NCBI RefSeq assembly: GCF_040802235.1
Contig: NC_133167.1
Location: forward strand, 11,524,501-11,588,500
Length of the DNA stretch: 64,000 bases
Origin: Manis javanica
Lineage: Eukaryota > Chordata > Mammalia > Pholidota > Manidae
Reading direction: 5' to 3'
Made by a program: the position numbers and the translations under genes. Numbering within the stretch: position 1 is the first letter of the stretch; the number at the start of each line of letters is the position of its first letter. The notes under the pieces were generated by a model, which was given only the letters and a program-made list of their open reading frames with translations, ran no database searches and was not told the DNA's origin. Below are positions 10,660-23,075 of the stretch, in pieces.

Positions 10660-11454
10660 TAACATATCACTAGTTATTCAAAACAAAATAACTTGGAACC
10701 CTTTTCTCTTTGACTTTCTAAATCTCCTGACAATTTCTTTTCTGTTAAGGGATACAGTGATCCAGGTGACTGAGGTTTTAAGACAAATAACTTTGATTTG
10801 CCAGTCTGATTTTTTTTTCCCCTTCCATACCTATATCATTGTCTAATCTTCCTTTTTTCTGATAACAAGTTTGAAGATTTTTAATCAAAAAGACACAAAT
10901 GCAGAGAAATTACAACATCTATTATTTCTGAACTTTACACACATTTCTCAACAAAAAATGACCAATATTTAATAATATTTCTTCAAATCAGTTTATAACC
11001 TATCGGCCAGTTAATTGTTTTCCATTGATTCAAATTGCTTCCTTTGAGCCTTGGAGATTTGAGAAGGTAGATCTGTTGTTTTCAGAGGTTAATCATTATT
11101 AAATGATTTTGTAAAACTTTAAATACTTATTATTGCTTGAATAGAACTTTCTGTTTGAATAAAACATTAATGTTCACTAATAGACAAAAAAAAAGAGAAT
11201 GCTGTCACATATAGAATTAAAATAAGGCTACTTAAGTCCATATTTTGGGGACCAAAAGTACACTAAAGCTCCAGCTATTTAGAATCCAGTTTTTGTCAAC
11301 ATAGAAGGTCTGCCTTAAAAATTACTGATGGGATTAATGATTATGAAAATAAAGATAAAATACAAAGATTGTCTTTAAACACAATCTTTTGATGTGTTTT
11401 GATGGATGTTCTTTTGAACCTTAACAATAGCAGGAAAAGAGATTTTTCTAAATA
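10660..11454. other. Unique AT-rich intergenic sequence
   Basis: No gene or recognisable repeat. A T-run lies at 10809-10817 and an A-run at 11187-11194. Confidence 0.5.
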
Positions 11455-11945
11455 TGAATAAGATCATGTCATTCTATCGCTTAAAACTAGCCAATGGCCT
11501 CTTTACATTGCCATAAAATTCAATCCCCCTTTTTAACCATAAATCCCTATGTGTTGTGACCTTGCGCATCTGTTCCTGATCACTAAGATTCAGTCTTGGT
11601 GATCTTATTCCTGCCAAGTGATTTCTTTTTCAGTGGTTTGTAGTTGCTTTTTCCTCTCCTTCAACTACTTTTTAGCAAATGTTTGTCCTTCAGGTCTGAG
11701 CTCAGAAGTAACCTTCATGGCCTCTTCTGAGAATCTCATCTGCTATGGAGTCCTTCCCTTCTGCTCCAAACCACTGCCTATCACTGTGTTTGTTTTCTTA
11801 GATGTACTTGCCAGAAATATTCTTCTTCATTTATCTCTCTGACTATTTAGTCAAATTCCAAAGGAACAGGGGCCCGCTCTGTCTTGCTCATTGCTACATT
11901 CTCCATTCCTGGTAAACTACCTGGCAAATAGTGAGAGGGAGGTTT
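11455..11945 (+). repeat. L2 LINE, 3' half
   Basis: GATCATGTCATTCTATCGCTTAAAAC (11462), TTCAGGTCTGAGCTCAGAAGTAACC (11690) and the tail GGGGCCCGCTCTGTCTTGCTCATTGC ... CCTGGCAAATAGTGAG follow L2 consensus landmarks in order over about 490 bp. The small frame at 11618-11842 is translation of this repeat. Confidence 0.75.
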
Positions 11946-13287
11946 GCATGAACAAATGGGTCATCTGTAAACCATAATGTTGTCAAGTCCTTCTGGAAAA
12001 CTCAAAGCAGGCATCTGAGAATCAATGCAGAATGTGTAGGCAAGTATGTTTCTCCTTTGGCCCTAAAACCACAACTGGATTTCACCCGGGGAATTCTCTC
12101 TTTGCCCTTTCTTCCAATGTTTTAAATTGGTGTCTATTTCTTAATGAATGATTATGCAAATTATGGGAGGATGGATTATATAGATATTTTATTCTGCTCA
12201 TGGATTCAAGATATCAGACAAATTTCCATTCCTCAATGAGGCAGTTGACGATTTATCATAGCATTGGATTAAGTAACTTCCATATAATAGGTGATGTTTA
12301 CCAAAAATGGGCAATTAACATAACTGAACCAATATATTCAATGTTTAAATTTTTAAGTGGCTATTTAATAATTGGTCATGGGCTCTTACTATAAATTAGA
12401 TAAACAACTTTTAGAGTCAGGACCAAGTTTTAAGAAAGTACCAAGACATAAGTCTTTAATAAAGAGACTGAATTAAAAATCACTATTACTAGGGACAAAG
12501 AGTTTAATTTTTCACATGAATAACTTGGTTATGCTGAGATTTGTGGTTTTTCAGAACAAAGATGTTAACTGTAGATGCTTGAGAACAAAATGTCTACCTG
12601 GGTAGACATTTCATAATGTCATTTACACTTGACTCAGTACATCAAAAGATTTAAATCATATCCCAGAAACCAGGTGAAACAGGTGTGGCAAAAATCCAGT
12701 TTCAGGTGTGCTTTGGAAGATTTCCAAGGGGAGCCTGAGCATTGCAGGATGCCGTGGCCTCAAGTAAGAGAATTGATCGCTTGCAGTTGCCAGAACTCAC
12801 CTCATCATCAATGGGTCTACATTATGGTGGGATTTTAGGGGTGTTGGAAAATCTTGCCCTACCATGCTATCATTAAAATCAAACTTGGTTTATAAAGAAA
12901 AGCAACTCTCATTTATACTAAGGAAAAAATCAAATTTCATATAACTAGTATTTCTTTCCTCAATAAATATTTATTGACTATCCACTGGTTGCTGGAAGAG
13001 ACACCTGGTAACTCATTAACTGGTTCAGGAGACAACAATAAGCCAGAGATGGACTCTCAGGAGAGAGAGGGAAGCCTGAACCGTGGCAGGAGAAAGATAG
13101 CTCATGAGCATTTCTCAGTGATAGAGTTGGCTAACATAGGTAATTAATTTTGGTGCCCACAACAGTGGCTACTGAACCGACAGGGATGTATTGTAGCATT
13201 TACCCCTCGTAAGGGGGAGTGTGACCTGACTGGAAGCTGGCTACAGCCTCACACATAGAGGGTGACCCATGTGGCTGACCCAGTCCT
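11946..13287. other. Intergenic sequence
   Basis: No gene seen. 12960-13060 (CAATAAATATTTATTGACTATCC ...) resembles the common dispersed 'TTTATTGAGCACCTACT' type of ancient repeat, unassigned. Confidence 0.4.
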
Positions 13288-13503
13288 GGTAGTGTTCTCA
13301 ACAGGAGCTGATTTCCCCCCAAGGGGGCATTTGGCAGTGCTTGGAGGCATTTGTGATTGTCACTACTGGGGAGAAGTACACTGGCAGCTAATAGACAGAG
13401 ACCAGAGATGCTGCTAAACATCCTTCCCTACACAGGACAGCCGCCACGACAGAGAATTTCCCAGCTCCAATGTCAATAACTCTAAGGTTAGGAAGCCTCA
13501 GGT
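13288..13503 (+). mobile_element. MER20 (nonautonomous hAT-Charlie DNA transposon)
   Basis: GATTTCCCCCCAAGGGGGCATTTGGCAGTGCTTGGAGGCATTTGTGATTGTCAC, then GATGCTGCTAAACATCC and CACAGGACAGCC, then AATGTCAATAACTCTAAGGTTAG: these are MER20 landmarks in the correct order (described as separate phrases). Length of about 216 bp agrees with the 219-bp family length. Confidence 0.85.
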
Positions 13504-14559
13504 TAGACACACTCGTTTTCAACTCATTTCAATTAAATTTCTATACAATTTAATGTAGAACTTCAGAGAGCATTCCTTCTCCATGCCCAAAAGATCGTGT
13601 CTACTACGGTTTGGAAAGCTCCTCTTTTGTATTTATTTCTCTTGCCCAACGTTCCCTTTTAAACTTTGCCTCCCACCTCAGTGATGAGGCCAGTTGAGGT
13701 GTAACTAGGACTGACATGGAAAAGAGACCATGTTTCGGATTGTGAAAAAGAACTAGAGGATTATTAATATTAATGAACAATTGCTAAATATAGTTTTGTA
13801 GTTCTGCCTTAGGCTGCTTGTAAGAGATTAGTTTTTTTTATATACCTAATGAGTTCTTGGTCCAAGCTTTTTTGGCTTTGCTTTCCCTACGTGGACCTTA
13901 GAGAAGGATCTAGGGAAATGGATCCCAGGAGGGCAGAGTTCATAGATCAGATGGTCGCAATGGTCACAAGCTAAACAGTGTAACAGTAAAACCTTTTTTT
14001 CCGGAAGCCTTGGCTTCCCTTCTCAGTGTACATAGAATTTTGTCACTCTGCCTCTCTGTCAATACTTGTCAGTGTATCATTTAATTCTATGGGAGTTTTA
14101 AAGGTTGAAGTTGATATTAAAGAATATGAAGTTTGAGTTATGATTTTAAATATAAGATGTTGGGAAAATTAGGTCATCCCAGGAGGTCCACAGAAGAGCA
14201 AAGAGTTCAGACATTTGCATCTGCTCATCTTGAAATATGCACACACACAATCTAATACCTGCCCCTTGACATGTGATGTTCCAAATTAGCAGAAAGTCTG
14301 CCAAGCAATTCACAGGACCGAGAAGGAAAAGATGAGTCATTACAATACAGCACAACCTCTAGTGAGACAAACTGATGGGATTGCTGCCAAAGAAAAAAAT
14401 CTCCCAGTTGGGCCACCCTAGTAGATTTCCCCAGCAAACACAGCCAAATATTCCTCTACTTAGTTACTTGATTCTGTGTTCCTGAATTATCAGCACCTAC
14501 CTATTATTTCATTGCTTTGGAGAAGGATTGTTTAGGGGAAAATGTTTTTGCAAAGCTAG
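13504..14559. other. Intergenic sequence
   Basis: Nothing recognisable as a gene, RNA or repeat. Confidence 0.45.
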
Positions 14560-15000
14560 TATGGACATACCCTAGAGATACTGAGGGTTCAGTTCCAGAC
14601 CATCACAATAAAGCAATTATTACAATGAATCAAGTCAAATGAATGCTTGGTTTTCCCAGTGCATATAAAAATTATGTTTATGGTATACTATAGTCTATTA
14701 AGTATCCAATAGCCTTATGTCTAAAATAACAATGTGAGTACTTTAAGTAAAAAATTGAGATGCTAACCATCATCTTTACTTTCAGCAAGCTGTAATCACT
14801 GATCACCATAACAAATATAATATTAACAAAAATGTTTGAAATATTGTGAGAATTACCACAATGTGACACAGAAATTTAAAGCGAGCAAATGCTGTTGGAA
14901 AAATAGTGCCACTAGCCGGTCAGCACAGGGTTGCCACAAACCTTCAATTCATAAAACATGCAGGATCTTCGAAGAGCAGTGAAGCAAGGGATGGCTGTCA
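14560..15000 (+). mobile_element. Internally deleted mammalian DNA transposon
   Basis: The head (CATACCCTAGAGATACTGAGGG, GTTCCAGACCATCACAATAAAGC, TTTTCCCAGTGCATATAAAAATTATG, GTCTATTAAGTATCCAATAGCC) and tail (TTGGAAAAATAGTGCCACTAG, GGGTTGCCACAAACCTTCAATTC, GCAGTGAAGCAAGGGATGGC) match a widespread cut-and-paste element whose ends read CATACCTCGGAGATATTGCGGG. The transposase part is missing. I recall it as a Zaphod- or Tigger-class repeat but cannot fix the name. Confidence 0.7.
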
Positions 15001-15284
15001 TGGAAAGAGAAAGGGGCCCTCACTTCTCTGGCAGTATTTACCCTGTGTACTGGAAATAAGGATACATTCAGACTATTTGGGAATCTGAGTTAAGATTTGT
15101 AAAACAGGATTTTCAAGATTTACTACAGAACACATGTTAAAAGTGCCTATTTTCCCACCTGCCCTCATGGATTCTTACTGAGCAGGCATTTTCTGTGGGC
15201 TCTACAGGTGTTTCTGAGCTAGCGGACTGACTATCTCATACAAAAAGGCTGCCAAAGATGCCAGCTCAAGGTTATTGGGCCAAG

Positions 15285-15345
15285 GAAACATAACTGGGCA
15301 TATAGTAAGAGCGCAATAAATGTTTGTTAAATGAATTATCTCCAG
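15285..15345 (+). repeat. MIR/L2 3' tail
   Basis: GGGCATATAGTAAGAGCGCAATAAATG, then TTTGTTAAATGAAT, is the typical terminal phrase of MIR and L2 elements. The body of the element is not evident. Confidence 0.55.
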
Positions 15346-15423
15346 CCCTTTTCCTACTGAGAAATTTCTTTTGCCTTCATTATGAGTGGATCAGTGATGG
15401 GTTTATTTGAATACATATGCACA

Positions 15424-15912
15424 GATGATCCCAGGCTTACAGTGTTTCAGTGTGTGAGTTTTCAACTTTACAGTGGTGTGAAAGCAATGCACATTCAGTA
15501 GAAATTGTACTTTGAATTTGGCTATGTTTCCTGGGCTAGCAATATGTGATTCAGTCCTCTACTGTGATGCTGGCCAGTGGCAGTGAGACAGCCCCCAGTC
15601 GGCCATACGGTCACGAGGGGAAATAGCCGATACACTGAGCAAGCCCTCTGTACCCAGACCTCCACTCTGTTTTCCACTTCCAGTACAGTATTCAGTAAGT
15701 TACAGTAGATAGTCAACACTTCACTATAAAACAGTCTGTGTGTTAGCTGATGGGCCCTCTGTAGACCAACGTAAGGCTCTGAGCCTTGGCTGGGCTATAA
15801 GGTAGGCTGGGCTAGGCTGTGACTGGGAGGTTAGGTGTATTAAATGCATTTTGACTTCCGCTGTTGTCAACTAACAACAGGTTTGTCCAGACATAACTCC
15901 ATCCTAAATTAA
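15424..15912 (+). mobile_element. Tigger-like (Tc1/mariner superfamily) nonautonomous DNA transposon
   Basis: GATCCCAGGCTTACAGTG, AGTTTTCAACTTTACAGTGGTG, CATTCAGTAGAAATTGTACTT, ACAGTATTCAGTAAGTTACAG, TAGGTGTATTAAATGCATTTTGAC and the closing CAGGTTTGTCCAGACATAACTCC follow a familiar mammalian element. Its inner ends are inverted versions of TCAACTTACGATGG. It is nearly full-length for the nonautonomous form and has no open frame. Subfamily not named. Confidence 0.7.
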
Positions 15913-15974
15913 GGAAACAATGTATATCATTTTAGAGGAATTCAACTCTTCCCATTTTTTCTCCACTCTGTGTG

Positions 15975-16105
15975 TGGGTTTTAGTCTCTGGTGTCAGAAA
16001 ACTCAGGTTATGTTAACCCTTTCCTTTCCTAGTCATGTGACCTTGGGTACTTCTTCTGTCATCCTGGCCTTATTTTTAAATTTCTAACCTGGAAAAGTTA
16101 GACTA
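15975..16105 (+). repeat. MIR SINE
   Basis: Contains GGTGTCAGAAAACTCAGGTT, TAGTCATGTGACCTTGGGTA and CTTATTTTTAAATTTCTAACCTGGAAAA. These are diverged MIR landmarks (CCTGGGTTC, GTGTGACCTTGGGCAAG, TCTGTAAAATGGG). Confidence 0.65.
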
Positions 16106-18264
16106 CTGTTCGAGATACTTTTCAATATTTCATATGTCACTGATAAGGATGTGAAAAATGCAGTATAAAGGGTGTTACTAATGTTATTTATTTTGTGATT
16201 CCCCAAAACCAATGATAAACTGGAATTCAGAACCGAACAACAGGCAGTGGCAATGAGGTGCTTCTAATATGCCCTCTGCTCTAGGAAGACATGGTTTAAA
16301 GTGAATGAAGTTAAATAGCAGTCAGTGAGTGGAAGTTGTACCTTCCCTATATCTTTTTGCTTTGCTGTTTCAAGAATCTGCATCATTGAGGCATCAGCCA
16401 CTTTAATGTTAGCTTGATTATAAAGACGGTGGTTGCCCAGGCCCCACTGGCATCAGCTAACCTTTAACAGGATGGTCTGTTAGATGCAGAAGGCTTGTTA
16501 AGACAACCAGCCCATTTTTAAGCCTCCCTACCCTGAAAAGCCCCTATTACTATGCATATGTGCAAAATCACACATGCAGGTGAACACATGCACCATTCCC
16601 CTTAATTCTCATTCTGTAAAAGATGAGTCAGATGTGCTTTTCTACCTCCCCTTCAGCTGTACTATATGAAAAGTATGTGCTAGAGAAGGATAATTCTTTA
16701 AGGGTGTTGGTGAGCAATTAAATGTAGGGAGTGGAGAGGGAGGTATCAAAAAGCAATTCAAAAGCTTTTTTTTTTTCATTTCTGATAAAAGGAATATAAA
16801 CATCTCTGGAAAATGAATCATCCTGTCACCTGCATGAGAAATGCAGTCATTTTCCTGTTTAAGCCTAGCATATTAAAATAAAATAAAAGGAAAAAAGAAA
16901 GTGTGGGGGTAGATAAAATATGGTAGGGATTAATCATATTGGCAGAAGTCAGCCAGACATCACAAAAGTCAAGACACATTTTAGGGCAGGTGCAGCCTAA
17001 CCTGACACACACAGACTCACCAGGACCTGACTTCGTTCAGCCGCTGGTCATCTTCTGAGTCAGTCAGCGCTTCTTGCATTCCAAGCCTCAGAATTCTGCT
17101 TGAATTAGCTAAGAGAAGGGAAGGGACACAGTGGAAGTTTCCTGTCACTATGGGAAGGGAGCCAGACTTGAGAAACACGAGCATCCAGCACCATCCGACC
17201 CCTCCTCCGGATGCTAGCCTCTGCTCCTCCCAGGGTACTGGGTTTTCTTTTATGGATGGACCTTGAAGGGAATAGGAAAATCAGCCCCTAAATCTTGGGT
17301 CTTCCATCTTCAGGAACCGAGAGGATAAAGGCATGGTAGTAGGTCCTTAGGTAATGTCACAAGGACTTAGTGCGTCTGTTGGGGAGCACACATGTGTATA
17401 TACGTGTGTGTGTGTGTCCACGGGAGCAATCTATGATGGACACGGTGATGTGGCTCATGGAGCAGATCCTTCTTCATGAATAAGAACTCATGATGCAACT
17501 TCTGAGAGTGCTGCTGGCACCCTCTACTGCAGCCATGCTGGGTGATCACCTCCCAAGATCGCCTCCCCTTTCCAGGAAAGGTGGCACCAGAAATTGAAGA
17601 AAGATTGACCAGATGATATAAAAGCCTGACCACCCTCATTCCAATTTAGAACAGTTTTGGAAGCTTCTTTGCCCACTCCTGCTGCCTTCCCTCCCATGGG
17701 TTTTGAGTCCATGATCACGCCCTGATGAAGCTCCTACGCACTGGTCTCTATTTCAGAGCTGGCTTCCCAGGGACCAGCCAGCCAGCGACTCTGAGAAGAA
17801 AGAAGACAGAGAAAAACAGCCCTCTGGATATTATCAACTTTTATGATGCAGAAAGAAAGAGAATCTGCTTAGGAAGGTAAATAGAAATGAGGAGGAGACT
17901 GGTCCAGACAGAGCAGTATTTTAGGATGGGACGGCTTCCACCGAATATGCTCTGTTTATTTATTTGGGTGAGTATATTGGCTTAGAGTGATAGGAGAGGA
18001 TTTGGCCATTTGCAGCTCATGGTTATTGCAACACGACAAAAGATTGACAAATGATGTCGAAGGGTCTAGACCAGACTGAAAACTGTATCAGCACCGAACT
18101 AAAAAGCAATGCCGTTTACTCTTGCATTATTCATTTTTCAAGATGTAGGAGTGAAGGCAATGGACTAAAAGATAGATACATATTTGGGGATTTATGTGGA
18201 GGAGTAGAACAGTGGGGTGGAGGCCAAGAGAGTTGAAGCAATAATTAAAAATAGAACATAAAAC

Positions 18265-18267
<3 letters not shown>
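16106..18267. other. Unique intergenic sequence
   Basis: No gene or clear transposon. A (TG)n tract at 17403-17417 lies in 17393-17417. 17000-17320 is moderately GC-rich with scattered CpG but has no defensible promoter or exon. Confidence 0.45.

Positions 18268-18295
<28 letters not shown>
18268..18295. repeat. (CA)14 microsatellite
   Basis: Uninterrupted CA dinucleotides, 28 bp. The Val-Cys open frame on the opposite strand is an artefact. Confidence 0.95.
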
Positions 18296-18929
18296 GTGGT
18301 TGATTCTTCTACATCAATTTTATTCATATCTTTGTATTTTATTTCCAAGGAATGATTACATGGAACCATTTCTTATTTTTTCTGTATGATCTTAAGTGAG
18401 TGTTCATTTGGAATAGTGTTTTACATTATTATTAATGTGGTTATGTATTAATGAGGCTAGCATTCCATCTGTCTTTTCTAGGTCCTTTGTGTATAGTGAT
18501 GAATAAACAAAAGATGCAATATGGGTATGCAATTACATAAGTAGTTAAAATAGAAGGTAGGGATTAAGTCTTCCACTTTTAGCCAGCCAGAAATTTTACA
18601 GTCCATAAAATGTGAGAAGGAGGCTTTAAATGTACTTTCTGTTGGCATGATTTCACTTCCTTTTCTAATAATGCATGTCATCCTTGGAGCTGAGGGTGTA
18701 TAAAGGGTAAGAAAGTTTGGAGAATAACTGGGGTTGTATCTTGAGCCTTCCTACAGGATCAGTGAGGAGTGGTCTCCTTACTTTCGCCTGCTGTGCATTG
18801 ATCGGCCTGGCAAGCAGAGCCCTGATGAAATGAAAGGGTAGCCCCTTGAAATAAGGCCACTGAGCCAAAGGAGACAAGTGGATAATGAGATCAGGAAACA
18901 GTGAAGACCCATTAGGTTCAGAGAGTCTA

Positions 18930-19145
18930 CAGCCCCCTCATCTGTGCCTTCTTCTACTCAACAACTCATTAGTACTCTTCTATCAAATCTCCTAGTTCCT
19001 GCTGTTTACCAGTCTGTCTCTACAGTTAGTTTAAAGGCTCCTTAAGGGTGAATTCTGCATGCCATTTGTCTTTCTGTCTATGGAACCTAGCATAGAATTT
19101 TTTGTTTTTGATGTAGTGTAGGATAAATGTAGGCTGAATGAGGAA
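18930..19145 (+). repeat. L2 3' end
   Basis: TAAAGGCTCCTTAAGGGTGAATTCTGCATGCCATTTGTC, then ATGGAACCTAGCATAGAA and AGGATAAATGTAGGCTGAATGAG, parallel the L2 tail (AAGCTCCATGAGGGCAGGG ... CCTAGCACAGTGCCTGG ... CAATAAATG). Strongly diverged. Confidence 0.5.
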
Positions 19146-20094
19146 ACTCAATGGATAAGTCTGACAATTATTTCATACATATTGATCTAAATTTTCCTAA
19201 AACTTAAACACTCTAGAGTAAGAATTCTTACATTGACATTATCAGAGTCTTTAGTAATTCATTCCAGAAACACTTCATATCCATGCAATCCAGGGCATGG
19301 AATGAGTTGAAATCTTCCTGGCCAACATGTTTGACATTTCACTCAGCACAAGGTTATCATACAGCCACTCTTTTTTCCATATGCTGCGGAGGCTCCACAT
19401 AGTTCATTAGGGAGGGTGAGGGTGGATCAACTCCAGTGTTTACATTCTCCAACTGCTTTCAATTAGGAAATGACTTCTGTGTTTCTCCCACTCAGGTGCC
19501 TTTGATTAGTGAGAAGCACAAATACGCTGTCACACAGAAATATGCTCCCTCCGTTAGAACCTACAAAGGCTAATCTAGTGCTCAGCTGGCTTACATTTCT
19601 ATAGATTCCTTGACACACACTGATGCACCTTGAACCTGGCTGGCCTATCCTTGTGCTGGCTGCCAGATTCCACAAGGCTAACAAGGAACACCCGGAGTTG
19701 TTTTCGTTTCTTATACTGGGGTCATAGCCTATAGGATAGAGCCATTCTACTGAGCAGCTGTGTGACCTTACAAAGCCCTGGCCCTGTTGTCTCTGGAGTT
19801 TTTCTAAGATTGGAGGTGTGGATATCCTTCACCAATGACAAATTATTGTGGATCTTTGAAAGGGGAGGCTGAATAATTAATAATATTAACAACATATATG
19901 TGTTATGTGTGTATGTATATAGTTAATAGACAGATATAGATAGAAAGATAGATAATAACACCCAATATTGACCCTTTTCCCAGCGATTTTAAATGGACTC
20001 TGGGTTCAGATGAGAGCCATTGACAAGAAAAAGGATTGGGGGAGAGCCTTCACTTGCTCCCTTTCCTTCAATATTCCCCTTTCACATCGTGCAG

Positions 20095-20505
20095 CCAGAT
20101 GGACCTTACCAGGTCTGATCACCTTATTCTGCTGCTAAAATGCAAAGTCCTCTCATGACTGCATAGAGCAAAATTCTTTGCAGCAGGTGCCTGTCTTCTT
20201 CCAGAAGGAGTCCGTCTTAATTAAAATCTAATCCTTAAACCTGCAGTTTGCACATGCTCTTCCCTTTCCCTTGTTCCCTCACCCAGATTTCCTGACTCCC
20301 TCCACTCCTCCTAGCAGAGAATTTCATCCCATCACATAACTCTCCTTCATAGCATTTTTCCCAGGTGCAATTTTGCGTAGAACTCTGTGTATTATTTAAT
20401 AAAAATCAAGACCCTCACAGACAAAAACCACATCTATTTAATTCTGCACTAAATCCCAGTGTCTAGCACTGTGCCTGGCACACAGTTAAGTTAATGGTTA
20501 TGTTG
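20095..20505 (+). repeat. L2 LINE, 3' half
   Basis: CTGATCACCTTATTCTGCTGC, AATGCAAAGTCCTCTCATGAC, TTGCACATGCTCTTCCCTTTCCC and the terminal GTGTCTAGCACTGTGCCTGGC, ACACAGTTAAGTTAATGG are L2 landmarks in order. Confidence 0.75.
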
Positions 20506-22594
20506 AGTTCAGATAATGTCCAACAAGTCTCTTTCATGCCCACTCCCTGCCTACAGGTATCATTTTCTTTGTGTCTTTGGCTGCTATCTGTCCCTCAACT
20601 TAAGCCAAACATTTTCTCCTTAAAGGGGATTTTGATTATTGCATTTAAAGAAAATCAGTTATGACGAGAAGGTATTATTTAAGATCAATTAGTAGCAGAA
20701 TATACTAGATGGCCTAAATAATTTACAAATTTACAGTCTGGCTCCCAAATGTACACCTGCTTTCCTGAACCCACAAAACTGATACCATATTCTTTTGGTT
20801 TGAATTTAGTATCTAATTCAAAATAGGTGCTCAATAAAATGTACCATCTATATCACTGCTGTCCCTTTTTCAGCTTTATGTAACCACCACACCAATAATT
20901 ACTACATTTTAGACCAGTACATCCTAAGGGTTAATGTACTTTTCAAAGTCCCATTTCAATTGTTTTATATTTCCCAGGCAATACGATTCCAATTACATCA
21001 TTCAGTCAGCTGTAAAATAAACATCTTCTGTCACTAGGTCCAGCAGATGCAAAACTCAGGAGTATTTAAACAAATGTTTTGATTTTGTTTACATATGTGC
21101 CACCAGCTGCTTCAGAAAATCTACTTGTAATAAACAAAAATTATGAAGAACCACATACTGTAAACACCTGGATTAAATACTCAACAAAAAGCTGGAAAGT
21201 AAACACTGAGATATTAAGCTCCATCATCTGGGAAAAGCATACTCCCAAGTGTGTTTGAGATATTGTTTAATTTCACATGAAAGAGACTGAGAATAAGTGG
21301 CAGCTGCAGAGAAGGGGCAGCTATGGAGAGGCTGGCTGTTGTGGAAGCAGCCTCTATCAGCGTGGACATTGGGGGTTTGGTGGGACGTTTAGGATTTCCC
21401 AAACATGCTGTGCTTTTCTCTTGCTTAAACCCTTCCCACTTTATAAAGAAGATGGTTTGACCACAGATTCACTCTCTATCAGCAGTAGCACCATTTGCCA
21501 AGTGGCAGCTGTTTAATTCAGTTAAACACTTACTGAGAGCCAATGACCTGCTAAGCGCTGTGCTGTGTCAGGAACAGAGATTAATAAAAGGAGGGTTTTT
21601 TTCCCTTTAGGGTTCTGAAATTTAATGAGGACTGAGGTACCTGTGAATAATGGTATGATATTCATGATACATTCTGGAAGAGAGGCCAGTGCAGGGCTAG
21701 CAGTGGCTCAAAGGAGGAAATAGTGAACTCTTTCAGGACTTGGGGAAGCCTTAGTGTAAGAAAGGCTGGTTCAGTGGACTCTCGTATGTGTACGACTTTC
21801 TCCAATATATAGGTTTAGAAGGTGAGCTGGCGAGTGTGAAGGGGGCTGCCAATGTCTTCCTGGTAGAGAACATGGCCAGAACAAAGCAGGGTGCCCAGAA
21901 CATCCCCGAGCCTGCCCACCCTGCATGTCAGATGCTATGTGCACCTGCACTTGTGGTCCCCAGCCGCTGGACCAGAGTTACATGGGCACACTGTTGCCTG
22001 GGTCATCATCTGGACTTACACACACGCTTCAGTGACCTGTGGGATGTCATTTCTGAAACACAAGGTCAAGGATAACAATTCTTAGAAATGTGGAGGTGGT
22101 GACACGAGAGCTTTGAAGCAAGCATGGGGGCCTCCTCGATGGGGGCCCTGCCCCAGTCAGCCCAGTGTCAGTTGGCTTCTCAGCACAGAGCAACATCTGC
22201 AGCATAGGGCCACCAAACAGTCAGCATTCCCCCGAGTTTACCCCCCAGGTTAGTATTAATTGGGCTTGGAACACAAACTGGGGAAGCGGCAAGAGGAAAG
22301 TGGGCAACGGTGAGATGAAGGTGGGGCCAGAGGCAGGGCGCTTGTCCTGCAAATCTGTGTGCATGAGGTTAAACACCTGAATATGATCACAGAAAAATAT
22401 AAACAAACCAGTGTCTTGAGTCAAAAAAGCATTACACATCCATCAACTGATGTTCGCTGACAAGGGAAATTGCATTAGAATTTTATTTGAGGAGAGGCGG
22501 AGCTTGTACCACTAATTCATTAGGTAGCTATCCTTTTTTTGCATAGGCTTGTGGTGCCACAGTCAAGACGGACTGTGGCTTCCAGAAGGAGCAT
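20506..22594. other. Unique intergenic sequence
   Basis: Small open frames near 21788-22085 and 22165-22380 fall in a slightly GC-richer patch. They have no homology I recognise and no splice or initiation context that stands out. 21515-21575 (ACACTTACTGAGAGCCAATG, CTAAGCGCTGTGCTGTG) is the common 'lifetime-of-eutherians' dispersed repeat type, not named. Confidence 0.4.
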
Positions 22595-23075
22595 GATGAA
22601 TAGTAGCTTTCAACCACATTAGTTAGACTCACCTGGGAGATTTTAAAAACTGCCCTTGCCTGAGTTCCATCACAACTGAATTAGAATCTCTGGAGGTGAG
22701 ACCTGGGCAGCTGAATTTTTTCCCCAAGTTTTGTTGAGTTATAATTTACATACAATAAAATTCACCCATTTTTAAAGTGATTTCTGTCTCTATAATTTTT
22801 GCCTTTTCCAGAATGTCATGTAAATGTAATCAAAGAGTATTTAGTCTTTTGTATGGCGCTTCTTTCACAGAGCGTAATACTTTGAGATTCTTTATATTGT
22901 TGAAGGGAAAAGTTGTTCATTTTTTCCTCTTGTTGGGAGTATACTGAGCCATATTCTATGGTATGGTGGTACCACCATCCATTTCTTCATTCATTAGTTG
23001 GTGGAGCCATTGAACTCTTTAAAAGCCTCCCAGTCGATTGTAAAGCATAGCAAGGGTCGAGAACTCCTACCACAG
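22595..23075 (+). mobile_element. MER5A-like hAT-Charlie element split by an L1 fragment
   Basis: The left half (22595-22728) reads AGTAGCTTTCAACCACATTAG, CTCACCTGGGAGATTTTAAAAAC, TTAGAATCTCTGGAGGTGAGACC. The right half (23013-23075) reads AAAAGCCTCCCAGTCGATTGTAA and AGCAAGGGTCGAGAACTCC. Together they form one MER5A: its two ends are inverted repeats (CTCAACC / GGTTGAG) and its centre is TTTTTAAAAGC. The 284 bp between them are antisense L1. Confidence 0.75.
22729..23012 (-). mobile_element. Antisense L1M 3' UTR fragment nested in MER5A
   Basis: TTGTTGAGTTATAATTTACATAC, ATAAAATTCACCCATTTTTAAAG, GCGCTTCTTTCACAGAGCGTAATAC and CTATGGTATGGTGGTACCACC correspond to the reverse complement of L1MB/MC 3' UTRs (TATTGAGATATAATTCACATACC ... 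TTCACTTAGCATAATG ... ATTGTATGGATATACCAC). The L1 is therefore younger than the MER5A it interrupts. Confidence 0.7.

Noticed and set aside
21788-22085. Overlapping 95- and 64-codon frames in a GC-richer patch
   Set aside because: No recognisable domain, two frames equally open, and no splice context stands out.
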